DNA of 64,000 nucleotides, taken from contig NZ_CP050497.1 in the NCBI RefSeq assembly GCF_018336815.1, positions 806,001 through 870,000 of the forward strand. The letters run 5' to 3'. The notes under the pieces are model-generated. The model made no database searches. It was not told the origin of the DNA and worked only from the letters and a program-made list of their open reading frames with translations. Each line of letters begins with the position of its first letter. Positions within the stretch are counted from its first letter, which is position 1. Below, one piece after another: positions 37,850-46,205 of this stretch. This stretch comes from Treponema vincentii (GTDB lineage Bacteria > Spirochaetota > Spirochaetia > Treponematales > Treponemataceae). A program made the translations under genes and the position numbers.

Positions 37850-38954
37850 TTACTTCCAATCCGTCCTAATTTGTCGCGAAGAAGTAAATCGTTCAATGGC
37901 AAGATCAAATAAATGCATGATGAGTTCCCGATATGGCATGCCTGATGCTTCACACATCTTGGGGAACATCGAAATGGCGGTAAAGCCCGGGATGGTGTTT
38001 ACCTCGTTCAAATAAATTTTCTTTGTTTTTTTGTCGATAAAAAAATCGACCCGCGCTAAGCCGCTTAAATCAAGCGCTCGGTAGGCTTTGCCTGCAATAC
38101 TGCGGATTTCACGGCGCTGTTCGTCGTCGATGTCGGCAGGAATTTTCAGCTGCGCTCCGTTGGGATCAATATACTTTGCATCATAATCGTAAAATTCGTG
38201 GGAAGGAATAATTTCTCCCGGCGTATAGACTACGCATTCATCATTGCCGGTTACGGAACATTCGATTTCGCGCGCGGCAATACACGCTTCGATCAGCACC
38301 TTGCTGTCCCAGAGAAAGGCTTCCTGCATTTTTTTGCAGCAGCTCGGTACGGTTGGCTGCTTTACCGGCGCCGACGGAACTGCCTACCCTGCACGGTTTT
38401 ACAAACAGCGGGTATTCCAATTCTTTTTCTGCCTGAGTGATAATGCTTTCGCGTTCTTTCGGGTTATCCCATTGGAATTTTCTTACACATAAAAACGGCA
38501 CGATCGGCAACTGCTCATGCTGCCAGATTATCTTTGTCTTTTCTTTGTCCATCGCAGCGCTGCTTGCAAGCACGCCGCCGCCGATATATGGAAGGTCAGC
38601 CATTTCAAATAAACCTTGAATGGTGCCGTCCTCTCCAAAACTGCCGTGTAATACCGGAAAAACAACATCCGTAGCAATCGGTTTGCCGTTTACTGATAAG
38701 CCGGATGTAGTGCCTCCGCCCGGGATAACGGCAACACGTGCTGCCTTATTGCGCTCTATCGTTAAGACTGCGGACGTATCCTTACGAATACGTTCTAAAA
38801 GTGAGTCAGGCTGCAAATACCATTCACCGTTTTTGGTAATACCGATTAAATGTACGGTATGTTCGTTGTCGATAGCACGAACAACAAAAGAAGCGGAAAC
38901 AAGCGACACCTCATGCTCACCCGATCTTCCGCCATAAATAATAGCTATATTCAT
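37850..38954 (-). CDS. ddl: D-alanine--D-alanine ligase, reading frame interrupted
   Basis: Ddl makes D-Ala-D-Ala for peptidoglycan. From ATG 38954 (CGGAG site 6 bases upstream) the frame runs MNIAIIYGGRSGEHEVSLVS, then VLHGSFGEDGTIQGLFE and VKPCRVGSSVGAGKA. It then leaves the family after ELLQK. The correct continuation QEAFLWDSKVLIEACIAARE, with LNEVNTIPGFT near the end, is in a second frame to 37850. The break is at an A7 run (T7 at 38329-38335); A6 would give a 367-residue protein, as expected for the family. The ATP-grasp residues are all intact. As with murA, an essential gene broken at a homopolymer suggests base-call error or slippage. Confidence 0.9.
38329..38335 (-). other. A7 homopolymer at the ddl frame break
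   Basis: There are seven T on the plus strand; six would join the two ddl frames (ELLQK-MQEAF). Confidence 0.8.
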
Positions 38955-38976
38955 AGTATACTCCGTATTGTATCCT

Positions 38977-40119
38977 TTATGTATTTTCCAATTTTTTTAA
39001 GATTTCAACGGCGAGCGTATCTTCGGGATAAATATCAAGAACCGTTCTAAAAAATGCTTTTGCTTCTTCAGTCCTTCCTTCTTTTAACGAAATAGTTCCT
39101 AAATTTGAAATAATCTTGATATTCTCCGGCTCTTGCTCAAGTGCGCTCATCAGCCAACGGCGGCTTTCGTCAAATTGATCAAGCTCCATTAAACAGATGG
39201 CAAGCTCATTGCAAATATCGCAATAGGCAACTGCCAATTCCTTTGGAGTCTTTTTCCCAAGCTCCAGACAATGAAGGAATGCTTCCGAAGCGTCCTTCCA
39301 TCGCTCTTGACGGCGCAGCGCCCAGCCGAGCAAAAACCACGCATTCCATACCTTAGGGTGATGCTCTAAAAACTCCCGTATTTTTTCCAGCGCCTTTTCT
39401 TCTTCTCCCATCTGTATAAAATCAAAAGCTCCCTTAAAAAGCTCATCGTCAAGCGCTTGTGTTTCTATCCATTCAATGAGTTCGGAAGCCTTTTTTTTGC
39501 GATGTGCCGTTAATTCATCCTGCGCCGTTTCAATATGCAGGTACGTTTCCAATACGCTTTTTGCCTTGGGAAAGTTTTTCTGACGGATAAAGAAAAAGCC
39601 TGCATTAAAAAAGGCGTCAGGTAACGGCGGTTCGGCAGCCAACACTTCTTTATATGCTTGAAAAGCCTTATCGGTATAGTATTCGGCATAATCCTCTGCA
39701 CCCGCTTGTTCGTAGAAACGGGAGCGTTCATCCATCAGTAGGGCAACGTTCAATTTTGTCTGCATGTGTTCGGGGAATAGACCTTCAAGTGCAAACAACA
39801 GCTGTTCAGCTAAGTCAAAATCGGCATTTTTTATCTTTAGAATTGCAGCATTGGTCATTTCTTCGAGGATATTCGGACGTAATTCCTTAAAAATATCCCG
39901 ATAGTATGCAATGTGCTGATTATCCCTTTCGTATGCAAATACATTCAGCATACCGGCTAAAATCATCTCTTCGGAAATACTTCCCGCCGTAAACTTTTCC
40001 TCTTCATCCGTTAGAAGGAGCGGAAGCGGTATCGATGAATCAAAGCCGGGAATTTTTGCCGCTAAAGCATATTCATCAGGCACTTTGATATAAATGAGTT
40101 GCTTATCGGAGTTTTCCAT
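38977..40119 (-). CDS. TPR repeat protein
   Basis: 380 residues, ATG 40119 with AGGA about 9 bases upstream. No signal peptide or membrane helix, so cytoplasmic. The N-terminal 90 residues are unrecognised (DEEEKFTAGSISEEMILAGM). From about 90 to the end there are some six or seven tetratricopeptide repeats, for example AWFLLGWALRRQERWKDASE and IISNLGTISLKEGRTEEAKA. It begins 22 bases after... (on the same strand upstream of ddl), with a 22-base gap to the ddl start, so the two are probably co-transcribed. Likely a protein-interaction scaffold; partner unknown. Confidence 0.85.
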   Translation of the reverse strand: MENSDKQLIYIKVPDEYALAAKIPGFDSSIPLPLLLTDEEEKFTAGSISEEMILAGMLNVFAYERDNQHIAYYRDIFKELRPNILEEMTNAAILKIKNADFDLAEQLLFALEGLFPEHMQTKLNVALLMDERSRFYEQAGAEDYAEYYTDKAFQAYKEVLAAEPPLPDAFFNAGFFFIRQKNFPKAKSVLETYLHIETAQDELTAHRKKKASELIEWIETQALDDELFKGAFDFIQMGEEEKALEKIREFLEHHPKVWNAWFLLGWALRRQERWKDASEAFLHCLELGKKTPKELAVAYCDICNELAICLMELDQFDESRRWLMSALEQEPENIKIISNLGTISLKEGRTEEAKAFFRTVLDIYPEDTLAVEILKKLENT

Positions 40120-40170
40120 TTGTATTGATCCTATTGGGTTACGACGGTTTGTTTGTACTGATAAACCTCA

Positions 40171-40989
40171 TTAGAGATAGGTTTTACGTTGTTGGTTAAA
40201 GTATTGAGTTAATCGTATTTTATAAGCAAGCGGCACCGTCGAGGGAGTATACGTCATCGCAACTGCAATCAGGTCTTTCCGTTTTTCTACCAACTCTGCT
40301 CTGATAATTTTACCGCGCAATCCGACAATGACGGTAGGATCATCAAAGTCGAACTTCAGCACACAGTCTTTATTGAGCAGAAACGGAGCAATCCCTGCCA
40401 TAATAAACTTTGCGCCGGAAAACGAAATATCTCGCACGATGCAACGCCTAGGAATGTTTTCGATGTAAACAATTGTTTCTTTTTTTGTCAGCGACAGTTT
40501 CCGCATCGCCTCCGCGTTTAACTCGATACGTTCATCTCCGCGCTTAGTTGTATTTGCTTTTGCATCGACAAGGAGCCCCAGCTTTTCAATTAAGTCGTCG
40601 GGAGCGCGTTGTGTATATTCGATATTAAGCAGGAGTAAATCGGGGGTTACCGTATATGGTGTGCAGCTTACCACTTTCCCTGAAACAAAGAACGAAAGAT
40701 CACTTTTCCCATTTGTTTGAGAAAAGGAAAACCACAGAGAAACCGCCGTAGAACCTTCGCATATTTTTTCATATATTCCGCAATGCTGCGGTACGATTAC
40801 CTTTGCTCCTATCATCGAAGAAGAGTTGATGACGCACGGCCACGGTCCTCCTTCGGCGCCAACACAGCGTATTGATGATTGCTGCGCATTAAGATTCATT
40901 GCTTGAATAACTTCTTTTGTAAAAGTTATTTCCGCTTTTTGGAAAAAATCGTAATACCTATTAACCTGTTGACTCGTCAGGAAACCCAT
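40171..40989 (-). CDS. PilZ-domain protein, probable cyclic-di-GMP receptor
   Basis: 272 residues. The C-terminal PilZ domain (about residues 150-265) carries the R/K-rich start TTKRGDERIEL and the (D/N)xSxxG element DISFSGAKF that bind cyclic-di-GMP in the family. The N-terminal 140 residues form a second, YcgR_2/PilZN-like beta domain (SSSMIGAKVIVPQHCG). Such two-domain proteins regulate motility or attachment. The ATG at 40989 lies 7 bases after a TATTAT -10 box with TTGACC at -35, so the mRNA is predicted leaderless. It stands alone before the TPR gene with a 51-base gap. Confidence 0.85.
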   Translation of the reverse strand: MGFLTSQQVNRYYDFFQKAEITFTKEVIQAMNLNAQQSSIRCVGAEGGPWPCVINSSSMIGAKVIVPQHCGIYEKICEGSTAVSLWFSFSQTNGKSDLSFFVSGKVVSCTPYTVTPDLLLLNIEYTQRAPDDLIEKLGLLVDAKANTTKRGDERIELNAEAMRKLSLTKKETIVYIENIPRRCIVRDISFSGAKFIMAGIAPFLLNKDCVLKFDFDDPTVIVGLRGKIIRAELVEKRKDLIAVAMTYTPSTVPLAYKIRLTQYFNQQRKTYL

Positions 40990-40996
40990 AGCAGTA

Positions 40997-41025
40997 ATAA
41001 TAAGTTTATTTTATTAAAAGGTCAA
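40997..41025 (-). promoter_or_regulatory. Sigma-70 promoter giving a leaderless PilZ-gene mRNA
   Basis: Minus strand: TTGACC (41020-41025), 17 bases, TATTAT (40997-41002), 7 bases to ATG at 40989. Confidence 0.75.
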
Positions 41026-41039
41026 GCGAGCTTCAACAG

Positions 41040-41178
41040 GGTAAACGCATCAGACAGTTTGGTGTATTACCCCGCAAAATAAGCGGCTGTATCAGCAGAA
41101 TTTCACCGCTGTGCGGTTCAAATGCTGCTCCAGCCGCTTATTTTGCGATATGTTTTTAGCTGTCTGATGCGTTTATCC
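41040..41178. repeat. Palindromic intergenic element, family A copy 5
   Basis: The ends GGTAAACGCATCAGACAG and CTGTCTGATGCGTTTATCC pair over about 18 bases. The inner arms CCGCAAAATAAGCGGCTG and CAGCCGCTTATTTTGCG form a second long stem. The tip has TTTCACCGCTGTGCGGTTCAAAT. It starts right behind the PilZ-gene promoter. 41179-41390 contains a degenerate GCAC hairpin module and otherwise no gene that I can see. Confidence 0.85.
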
Positions 41179-41408
41179 TGTTTCTGAAAAAATTTTGCAC
41201 AGAAGGAAGATAACCGCTACCGTCAAAAGCGAGTAAAGTGAACCTATATCGTAGGAATGAGGCACAACGGCTGAGCTGCGTTGCTTACCGAATTAGCCTG
41301 TGATTATAGGATCAGGGTGAAATGAGTAGGCGTACTTTTTTGGGTATGTCAATAGTTTACATTTATTAAAAAACGATTTATATTTGCTATTAGAGGTGAA
41401 TATTGAAT

Positions 41409-42455
41409 ATGAAGTTTACTAAAGAGATAGAAAAAGCTATACAAACTTTTATAATAGAGCAACTACCTTCTCATAAAAACGATATTGTTACTTTTACTAT
41501 GAATCATTTCGGTATATCAAAACCGACGGTAGCAAAGTTTTTAAATCAGCTTATTTTAGAAAATATTATTGAAATGAACAGAAAAGGCCGATACCCTGAT
41601 TATTCTTTGGTTACAAAGAAATATTCTTTTACATATAAACTTAAAGATAAGCTCGAAGAAGATATAATTTTACGAAAGGATATTTTGCCTCTTTTATCTG
41701 ATGTACAAGAAAATGTTCAACGAATTGTTCAATATTGCTTTACCGAAATGGTGAATAATGTTATTGATCACTCAAACGCAGATATAATGAATGTGGAAGT
41801 AGACTTAAACGCTTTAAATATTGCAATCTTGATTCGTGATAACGGAGTCGGTATCTTTAATAAAATTCAAAAAGCCCTCGGTCTTGAAGATCCGAAATAT
41901 GCTATTTTGGAACTTGCAAAGGGAAAATTTACATCGGATCCTGAAAGACACAGCGGTGAAGGTATTTTTTTTAGTTCCCGTCTATGTGATAAGTTTATGA
42001 TCTTATCCGGCGGATTATTTTTTAGTGGTCATCATGAAAATGACTGGCTGCTTGAAAATCCTGATTCCGTATCAGGTACTGCGGTTTCGATGGTAATAGC
42101 AAAAAACTCACATTTAAATATTTCGGATGTTTTTAATGAGTATGCAGACCCGGATAAACAGCCCGGTTTTTATAAAACCCGTATACCGGTAAAACTTATG
42201 GAATATGAAGGCGAACTACTACTATCCCGTTCACAAGCAAAAAGACTTATTACAAGATTTGATAAATTTTTAGAAGTTGTTTTGGATTTTCAAGGGGTAA
42301 CTGAAATAGGTCAAGCATTCGCCGATGAAGTTTTTAGAGTGTTTAGAAACATGCATCCCAATGTTCATTTACAACCGATAAATTGTTCTCCCACCGTACA
42401 GCGTATGATTGCATATATATCAGCCGATTATTTTCAAAATATATACAATAGCTAA
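41409..42455 (+). CDS. HTH-HATPase-STAS-like fusion protein (DUF4325 type switch protein)
   Basis: 348 residues. A winged-helix N-terminus (about 1-65; GISKPTVAKFLNQL) is followed by a GHKL ATPase domain with N-box CFTEMVNNVIDHSNA, G1 DNGVGI and G2 HSGEGIF (about 105-240), as in anti-sigma/histidine-kinase ATPases. A C-terminal STAS-like DUF4325 domain (LLSRSQAKRLITRFDKFLE, LDFQGVTEIGQAFADEVFRV) ends the chain. It resembles a one-chain SpoIIAB/SpoIIAA-type partner switch. The ATG at 41409 follows GAGGTG. Codon use is markedly AT-richer than the neighbours, suggesting horizontal acquisition. It ends 3 bases from the end of the convergent exporter gene. Confidence 0.82.
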   Translation: MKFTKEIEKAIQTFIIEQLPSHKNDIVTFTMNHFGISKPTVAKFLNQLILENIIEMNRKGRYPDYSLVTKKYSFTYKLKDKLEEDIILRKDILPLLSDVQENVQRIVQYCFTEMVNNVIDHSNADIMNVEVDLNALNIAILIRDNGVGIFNKIQKALGLEDPKYAILELAKGKFTSDPERHSGEGIFFSSRLCDKFMILSGGLFFSGHHENDWLLENPDSVSGTAVSMVIAKNSHLNISDVFNEYADPDKQPGFYKTRIPVKLMEYEGELLLSRSQAKRLITRFDKFLEVVLDFQGVTEIGQAFADEVFRVFRNMHPNVHLQPINCSPTVQRMIAYISADYFQNIYNS

Positions 42456-42458
42456 TCC

Positions 42459-43052
42459 TTACCGAAATATATCGAACACCATGGCTGCGGCACAATATAA
42501 TAAGCCGAGCACCATAACGGCGTTGACTACGATGCCGTACTTACCCAAAAGTTTGTCGAATGATGTACCTACTATCACCCAACAGAACGCGCATATTGGA
42601 CCGAAGCATGATAGAAAGATATACCATCCGATAAGCGCACTCAATGTGTTATAATGCGGTAAAATAAAGGTAGTCCATACAGTGATAGCATAGATAATAA
42701 CTTTAATATTGATAAACTGCTGCAATGCCCCATGTAATACGATATGCGTACTCTTCATCGGCGTTTTTCCGCTATGCGGTTTATTTCTCCATACAATCCA
42801 TGCAAGATAAATCATATACAGCGCTCCCACCGTTAAGAAGAAGGGTTTAATTGCAGGAATTGTTTCATAGAGAATAGAAGAAAAAACAGCGCAACACAAC
42901 ATAAGGCACAGAAAGCCGATCAAACAGCCGAAAACAAAGAGAACTCCTTTACGAAATCCGTATTTACTCGAATACATCATTGCTGAAATATTATTCGGCC
43001 CCGGAGTAATCGATGTAAAAAATACAAAACTGAAAAACGCAATGTAGTTCAT
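42459..43052 (-). CDS. LysE/RhtB-family amino-acid exporter
   Basis: 197 residues with six hydrophobic segments. The N-terminal MNYIAFFSFVFFTSITPGPN contains the LysE family element TPGPN. The ATG at 43052 is preceded by CAGGAG with about 7 bases between; an ATG at 43058 overlaps this ribosome site and is rejected. Family members export lysine, threonine, homoserine or similar molecules; the substrate cannot be set here. Convergent with the switch-protein gene, 3 bases apart, so terminators must be shared or absent. Confidence 0.88.
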   Translation of the reverse strand: MNYIAFFSFVFFTSITPGPNNISAMMYSSKYGFRKGVLFVFGCLIGFLCLMLCCAVFSSILYETIPAIKPFFLTVGALYMIYLAWIVWRNKPHSGKTPMKSTHIVLHGALQQFINIKVIIYAITVWTTFILPHYNTLSALIGWYIFLSCFGPICAFCWVIVGTSFDKLLGKYGIVVNAVMVLGLLYCAAAMVFDIFR

Positions 43053-43187
43053 GGGCATCTCCTGTCGTATGCAGTGTTATGTCGTCCGTTTATAAAGTAT
43101 TTTTGTGCGCTGTACGTTAAAACTGTTCATTCTACGAAGCATATCAGATAGCTTCTCTTTATAATAATATAGATGTTTAAGGAAGAC

Positions 43188-43277
43188 CTCTAAAAACTTG
43201 CTTTGCAGGCCGCAGCAGACAAGGAAATGAATTTCCTTATAAAACAAGCCGCGGCACTTGCAGTTTTTAGAGGTCTC
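43188..43277. repeat. Dispersed hairpin repeat, family B (variant interior)
   Basis: The ends GACCTCTAAAAACTTGC and GCAGTTTTTAGAGGTC are near-perfect inverted repeats. Further pairing occurs inside (GGAAATGAATTTCC). The interior differs from copies 1 and 2, but the ends are the same. It lies 15 bases beyond the end of grdD. Confidence 0.75.
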
Positions 43278-43292
43278 CTACAGTAATTCTTT

Positions 43293-44441
43293 TTAGATAT
43301 AGTTCGCTGCGGTTAAAATCTTACGGGCTTGTTCGGCGTCTTCGCCGGCGAGCAGGATGACGGGGCCGGTACAGCCCATACCCGCTTCCGCATAGATGTT
43401 CTCTTTCCAGAGCGTCTTGCAGGCATTTTCTATATCGATAACGTCGATGCCGTGGATTTCTTCCGTAACAGCTTTTTTAGGCGGCGCCGCGACTGTCTCC
43501 GCGCTTGCTTCTTTTACGGCGCCGAACGAGTCGAGTATGGCTTGCAGCCCCGCTTTTTCGGCGGCTTGTATCTCGGCACGGCACAGCGCTTGTAGGTTTG
43601 CCTGCGCGCTGCGCGCAGAATACGCCAAGGCTGCGGCGATAACCGGAGCGCCCGATGCGCGGGAAACAATCGCGACAACATCGGTCATATCTTTACCGGC
43701 GCAGGGGCCGTAACCGGAACCGGAGGCTTCGTAGCTCCCCCCCGTTAAGAAAGAGCTGAACAGCTTCATCAACACATTGCCGGTTAAGGTATCGCAGACC
43801 ATCACATCGGGCGTGCCTTGCAGCAAATCGTTTCCACGCATGCGTACCCCGCCGTCGGCGCGGTGCGATTCGGTGAAGCGTATCGGATAGCCCGCTTTTT
43901 GCAGTTTTAGCAATGCTTTTTCAATTGTCGCAACGCCGTCGATGTTTAAAAGCCCGACCGTCGGATTTTCAACGCCGTTTGCCTTTGCAACGGCAATCCC
44001 TGCAAAGGTGTTTAACAGCATTGCCTTATACCGGTCGGCATCGGAAGCGCCGGTAGTGGACGCAATAAACATCTCTTTGCCGAAGCCGGGCGTTACTACC
44101 TTTCCGATTGTCGTAACGCCGAGTGGGAAAGTGTAGTGCATCGTCACCGCGGCTTTTATTTCGCCCGTTTTAAACAATTCTTCCATTTTATGATGCGCGT
44201 CTTCCAGCGTCGGCGCTTCATACCAGCGGAACCCCTCGGTTTTCGGGCCGCCGATCAGCACAATATCCAATCCGGGATTGGCATGGGCTGCCAGCTTTGC
44301 CGCGCGGATAAGCTCCGCTTCTCCGTGCTCGCTGCCGGGGACGGTTAAGCCGACCGGAAAGGCTTCCGCAAAGGCGCCGGTTTCCAGTCCCTTCGCCATC
44401 AGGCTGAAGGCATCGGCCAGTTGTTGTTTTGTACTGCTCAT
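43293..44441 (-). CDS. grdD: Glycine/sarcosine/betaine reductase component C, alpha subunit
   Basis: GrdD with GrdC forms the thioester-forming, acetyl-phosphate-generating component C of the selenoprotein glycine reductase, a route for energy from amino acids. 382 residues with a PlsX/Pta-like fold; a candidate active Cys is in AGMGCTGPVIL at about residue 357, corresponding to the essential C-terminal Cys known in clostridial GrdD. The ATG at 44441 overlaps the grdC stop (ATGA-type). The other grd genes (A, B, E, X) are not in the window. Confidence 0.92.
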   Translation of the reverse strand: MSSTKQQLADAFSLMAKGLETGAFAEAFPVGLTVPGSEHGEAELIRAAKLAAHANPGLDIVLIGGPKTEGFRWYEAPTLEDAHHKMEELFKTGEIKAAVTMHYTFPLGVTTIGKVVTPGFGKEMFIASTTGASDADRYKAMLLNTFAGIAVAKANGVENPTVGLLNIDGVATIEKALLKLQKAGYPIRFTESHRADGGVRMRGNDLLQGTPDVMVCDTLTGNVLMKLFSSFLTGGSYEASGSGYGPCAGKDMTDVVAIVSRASGAPVIAAALAYSARSAQANLQALCRAEIQAAEKAGLQAILDSFGAVKEASAETVAAPPKKAVTEEIHGIDVIDIENACKTLWKENIYAEAGMGCTGPVILLAGEDAEQARKILTAANYI

Positions 44442-45988
44442 TTTGCTCCGTCCTCCGCTAAAATACGGGCAGCGACATCGCGCATAGCATCGGCTACAAT
44501 CTTTTTAATTTCCGCTTCACCGGCGCCGCCCGCAGCACCGGAACTTTCCTTGCCGTTGTTCGCCTCGATTAAAAGGCTTAAACCGTCAAAAAGGTTTGTC
44601 AAACGGCCGAGGAACAAGCTGCCCTTTCCGATAATCATCGCACGGTGCAGACTGCCTGCGAGCATATCTCGCCGTGCATGGCCGATAAAGGGAACACCGG
44701 AGGGAATGTGTCCCTGTGTAGGTGCGAATCCTTCCACGCCGTATTGCTTTACAAATTCTGCAATTTTTGCGCGTTCGAGCTGTCCTTTCATAACCGCAAG
44801 CGCCGCGATCATCTTTGTGTTTGCTTCCGGCACATTTCCGGCGCCCGCAGGGGCGGTGATCTCGTGGTTCTGCAACTCCGCAGCGAACTTTTCGACATCG
44901 GTAATCTTCATCCCAGCTGCGTTGAGCGGATCATAGATGAGCGCTGTCATAACCGCCTGCGGAGAAGAACCGGAAGAAATCGTATGTTTACCGATCACAT
45001 CGGTATTGATAATGGGGTTTACGCCGTCGTCTTCCGTAATTAAAACGGCGAAACCGCCCACCATATCTTCAAGGAGCGGCATCTCTTTTTTAACGTGATC
45101 CTTACCGTTCATACCGAGCTTGGGCACGGAACCTCCGGCGACAACCATAACGGTTTTAAAGATACCCGACCGCACGAGCGCAGCGGCATTCACCAATGCG
45201 TGTACCGGCGCTGCGCAGAACCCGCGGATATCGCAGCCGGTTGCATGAACGCATCCCGCTTTTTCGCCGACGGACTTTGCGATGTTGCCGCCTCCGCGCT
45301 GGTTTACATCGCCCGCAGCTTCCTCGGAACACTCGATAATATAATCGATGTCCGCTGCATTGATACCTTCAAGTTCTGCGAGGTGCCACGCGGTTAAAAT
45401 ACCGCTTCCCTTGGTAACAAGGTTTTCGAGCATCGTATGGGCGCTCAAGTTCGGGTCGGTGTCGTGCGCTTGCTTGACACAGCCGACCAGCACGTCATTG
45501 TCGTACAAGCCTTCCGCCGTATGCGATTGCACCAATTTTTCGATATCGGCCTTGGAATGGGCTTCTCCCAACGCAATCGCCTTATCCTTCATGAGCGGAT
45601 GATTTTGAATAATCGTTGCCGCTTCGGCAGTAAATTCTTCGGTTAAGTATACCAGTTCAAAGACATCGGCATACTTCATCAAGATGTAAAGTTCTTTTTG
45701 CGTTGCAATTTCGCCGAACGGCCCAAAGCGGTCGGCTTTCTCGGTGCACTTAAACCACGGCTCGGGGATGCCGGGCAAATCTTCAGGCTTTTTATTTCCG
45801 ATATACACCTGATTGGGCGGATATTGCACAGCCTGCTCAAAGGTTCTTAAATGAGACGGAATTGCGGCAATATAGGGATCGGCAGGATCTTTTGCAATCG
45901 CTGCGGTCTGAGTTGAACCGTTCCGTTTTAACAGATCGGGGCTGTGCGCTAACGTATAGCTCGCCCCTTTAATCACTGCGTTTTTCAT
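44438..45988 (-). CDS. grdC: Glycine/sarcosine/betaine reductase component C, beta subunit
   Basis: 516 residues with a ketoacyl-synthase-like (FabH/thiolase) fold. The catalytic Cys-region reads VGEKAGCVHATGCDIRGFCAAPVH (quoted in part: GCDIRGFCAAPVH), near residue 255. Together with GrdD it converts the carboxymethyl-seleno intermediate into acetyl phosphate. The ATG at 45988 follows AAGGA with 8-base spacing. It has a TTGACA promoter and an approximately 100-base leader containing a stem-loop. Its order grdC-grdD matches the known clostridial arrangement; the acetyl phosphate it makes can be used by pta. Confidence 0.92.
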   Translation of the reverse strand: MKNAVIKGASYTLAHSPDLLKRNGSTQTAAIAKDPADPYIAAIPSHLRTFEQAVQYPPNQVYIGNKKPEDLPGIPEPWFKCTEKADRFGPFGEIATQKELYILMKYADVFELVYLTEEFTAEAATIIQNHPLMKDKAIALGEAHSKADIEKLVQSHTAEGLYDNDVLVGCVKQAHDTDPNLSAHTMLENLVTKGSGILTAWHLAELEGINAADIDYIIECSEEAAGDVNQRGGGNIAKSVGEKAGCVHATGCDIRGFCAAPVHALVNAAALVRSGIFKTVMVVAGGSVPKLGMNGKDHVKKEMPLLEDMVGGFAVLITEDDGVNPIINTDVIGKHTISSGSSPQAVMTALIYDPLNAAGMKITDVEKFAAELQNHEITAPAGAGNVPEANTKMIAALAVMKGQLERAKIAEFVKQYGVEGFAPTQGHIPSGVPFIGHARRDMLAGSLHRAMIIGKGSLFLGRLTNLFDGLSLLIEANNGKESSGAAGGAGEAEIKKIVADAMRDVAARILAEDGAK

Positions 45989-46018
45989 AATGCATCCTTA
46001 TTGATAAAATTTTGAGGG

Positions 46019-46054
46019 AAGCTCCGTCGTGTATCGATAAACGGTATCTTCCTT
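46019..46054 (-). promoter_or_regulatory. Hairpin in the grdC leader
   Basis: In the minus-strand transcript, GGAAG-ATA-CCGT and ACGG-AG-CTTCC pair to form a two-part stem-loop about 35 bases before the ribosome site. It does not fit the glycine riboswitch core as I know it. Function is open. Confidence 0.4.
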
Positions 46055-46082
46055 TAGAATAGTAACACCAACTTTGTTTTAT

Positions 46083-46111
46083 AGCCTACACGTTGAAAAT
46101 GCTCTTGTCAA
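46083..46111 (-). promoter_or_regulatory. Promoter of the grdC-grdD operon
   Basis: Minus strand: TTGACA (46106-46111), 17 bases, TAGGCT (46083-46088). The -35 is ideal; the -10 is weak. It is divergent from the murC promoter. Confidence 0.55.
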
Positions 46112-46169
46112 GCATTTAAGAAAACTGTTACACGGCGCTTTTGGTCAATACCTCTTGCAATTTATATTC

Positions 46170-46198
46170 TTGTTTAAAATGCAATTTTGATTTACTAT
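46170..46198 (+). promoter_or_regulatory. Sigma-70 promoter giving a leaderless murC mRNA
   Basis: TTGTTT (46170-46175), exactly 17 bases, TACTAT (46193-46198), 7 bases to ATG at 46206. No Shine-Dalgarno is present. Confidence 0.7.
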
Positions 46199-46205
46199 AG
46201 CGCCT

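Noticed and set aside
45989-46076. Glycine riboswitch before grdC
   Set aside because: Only a simple stem-loop is seen; the characteristic tandem aptamer core is not recognisable.
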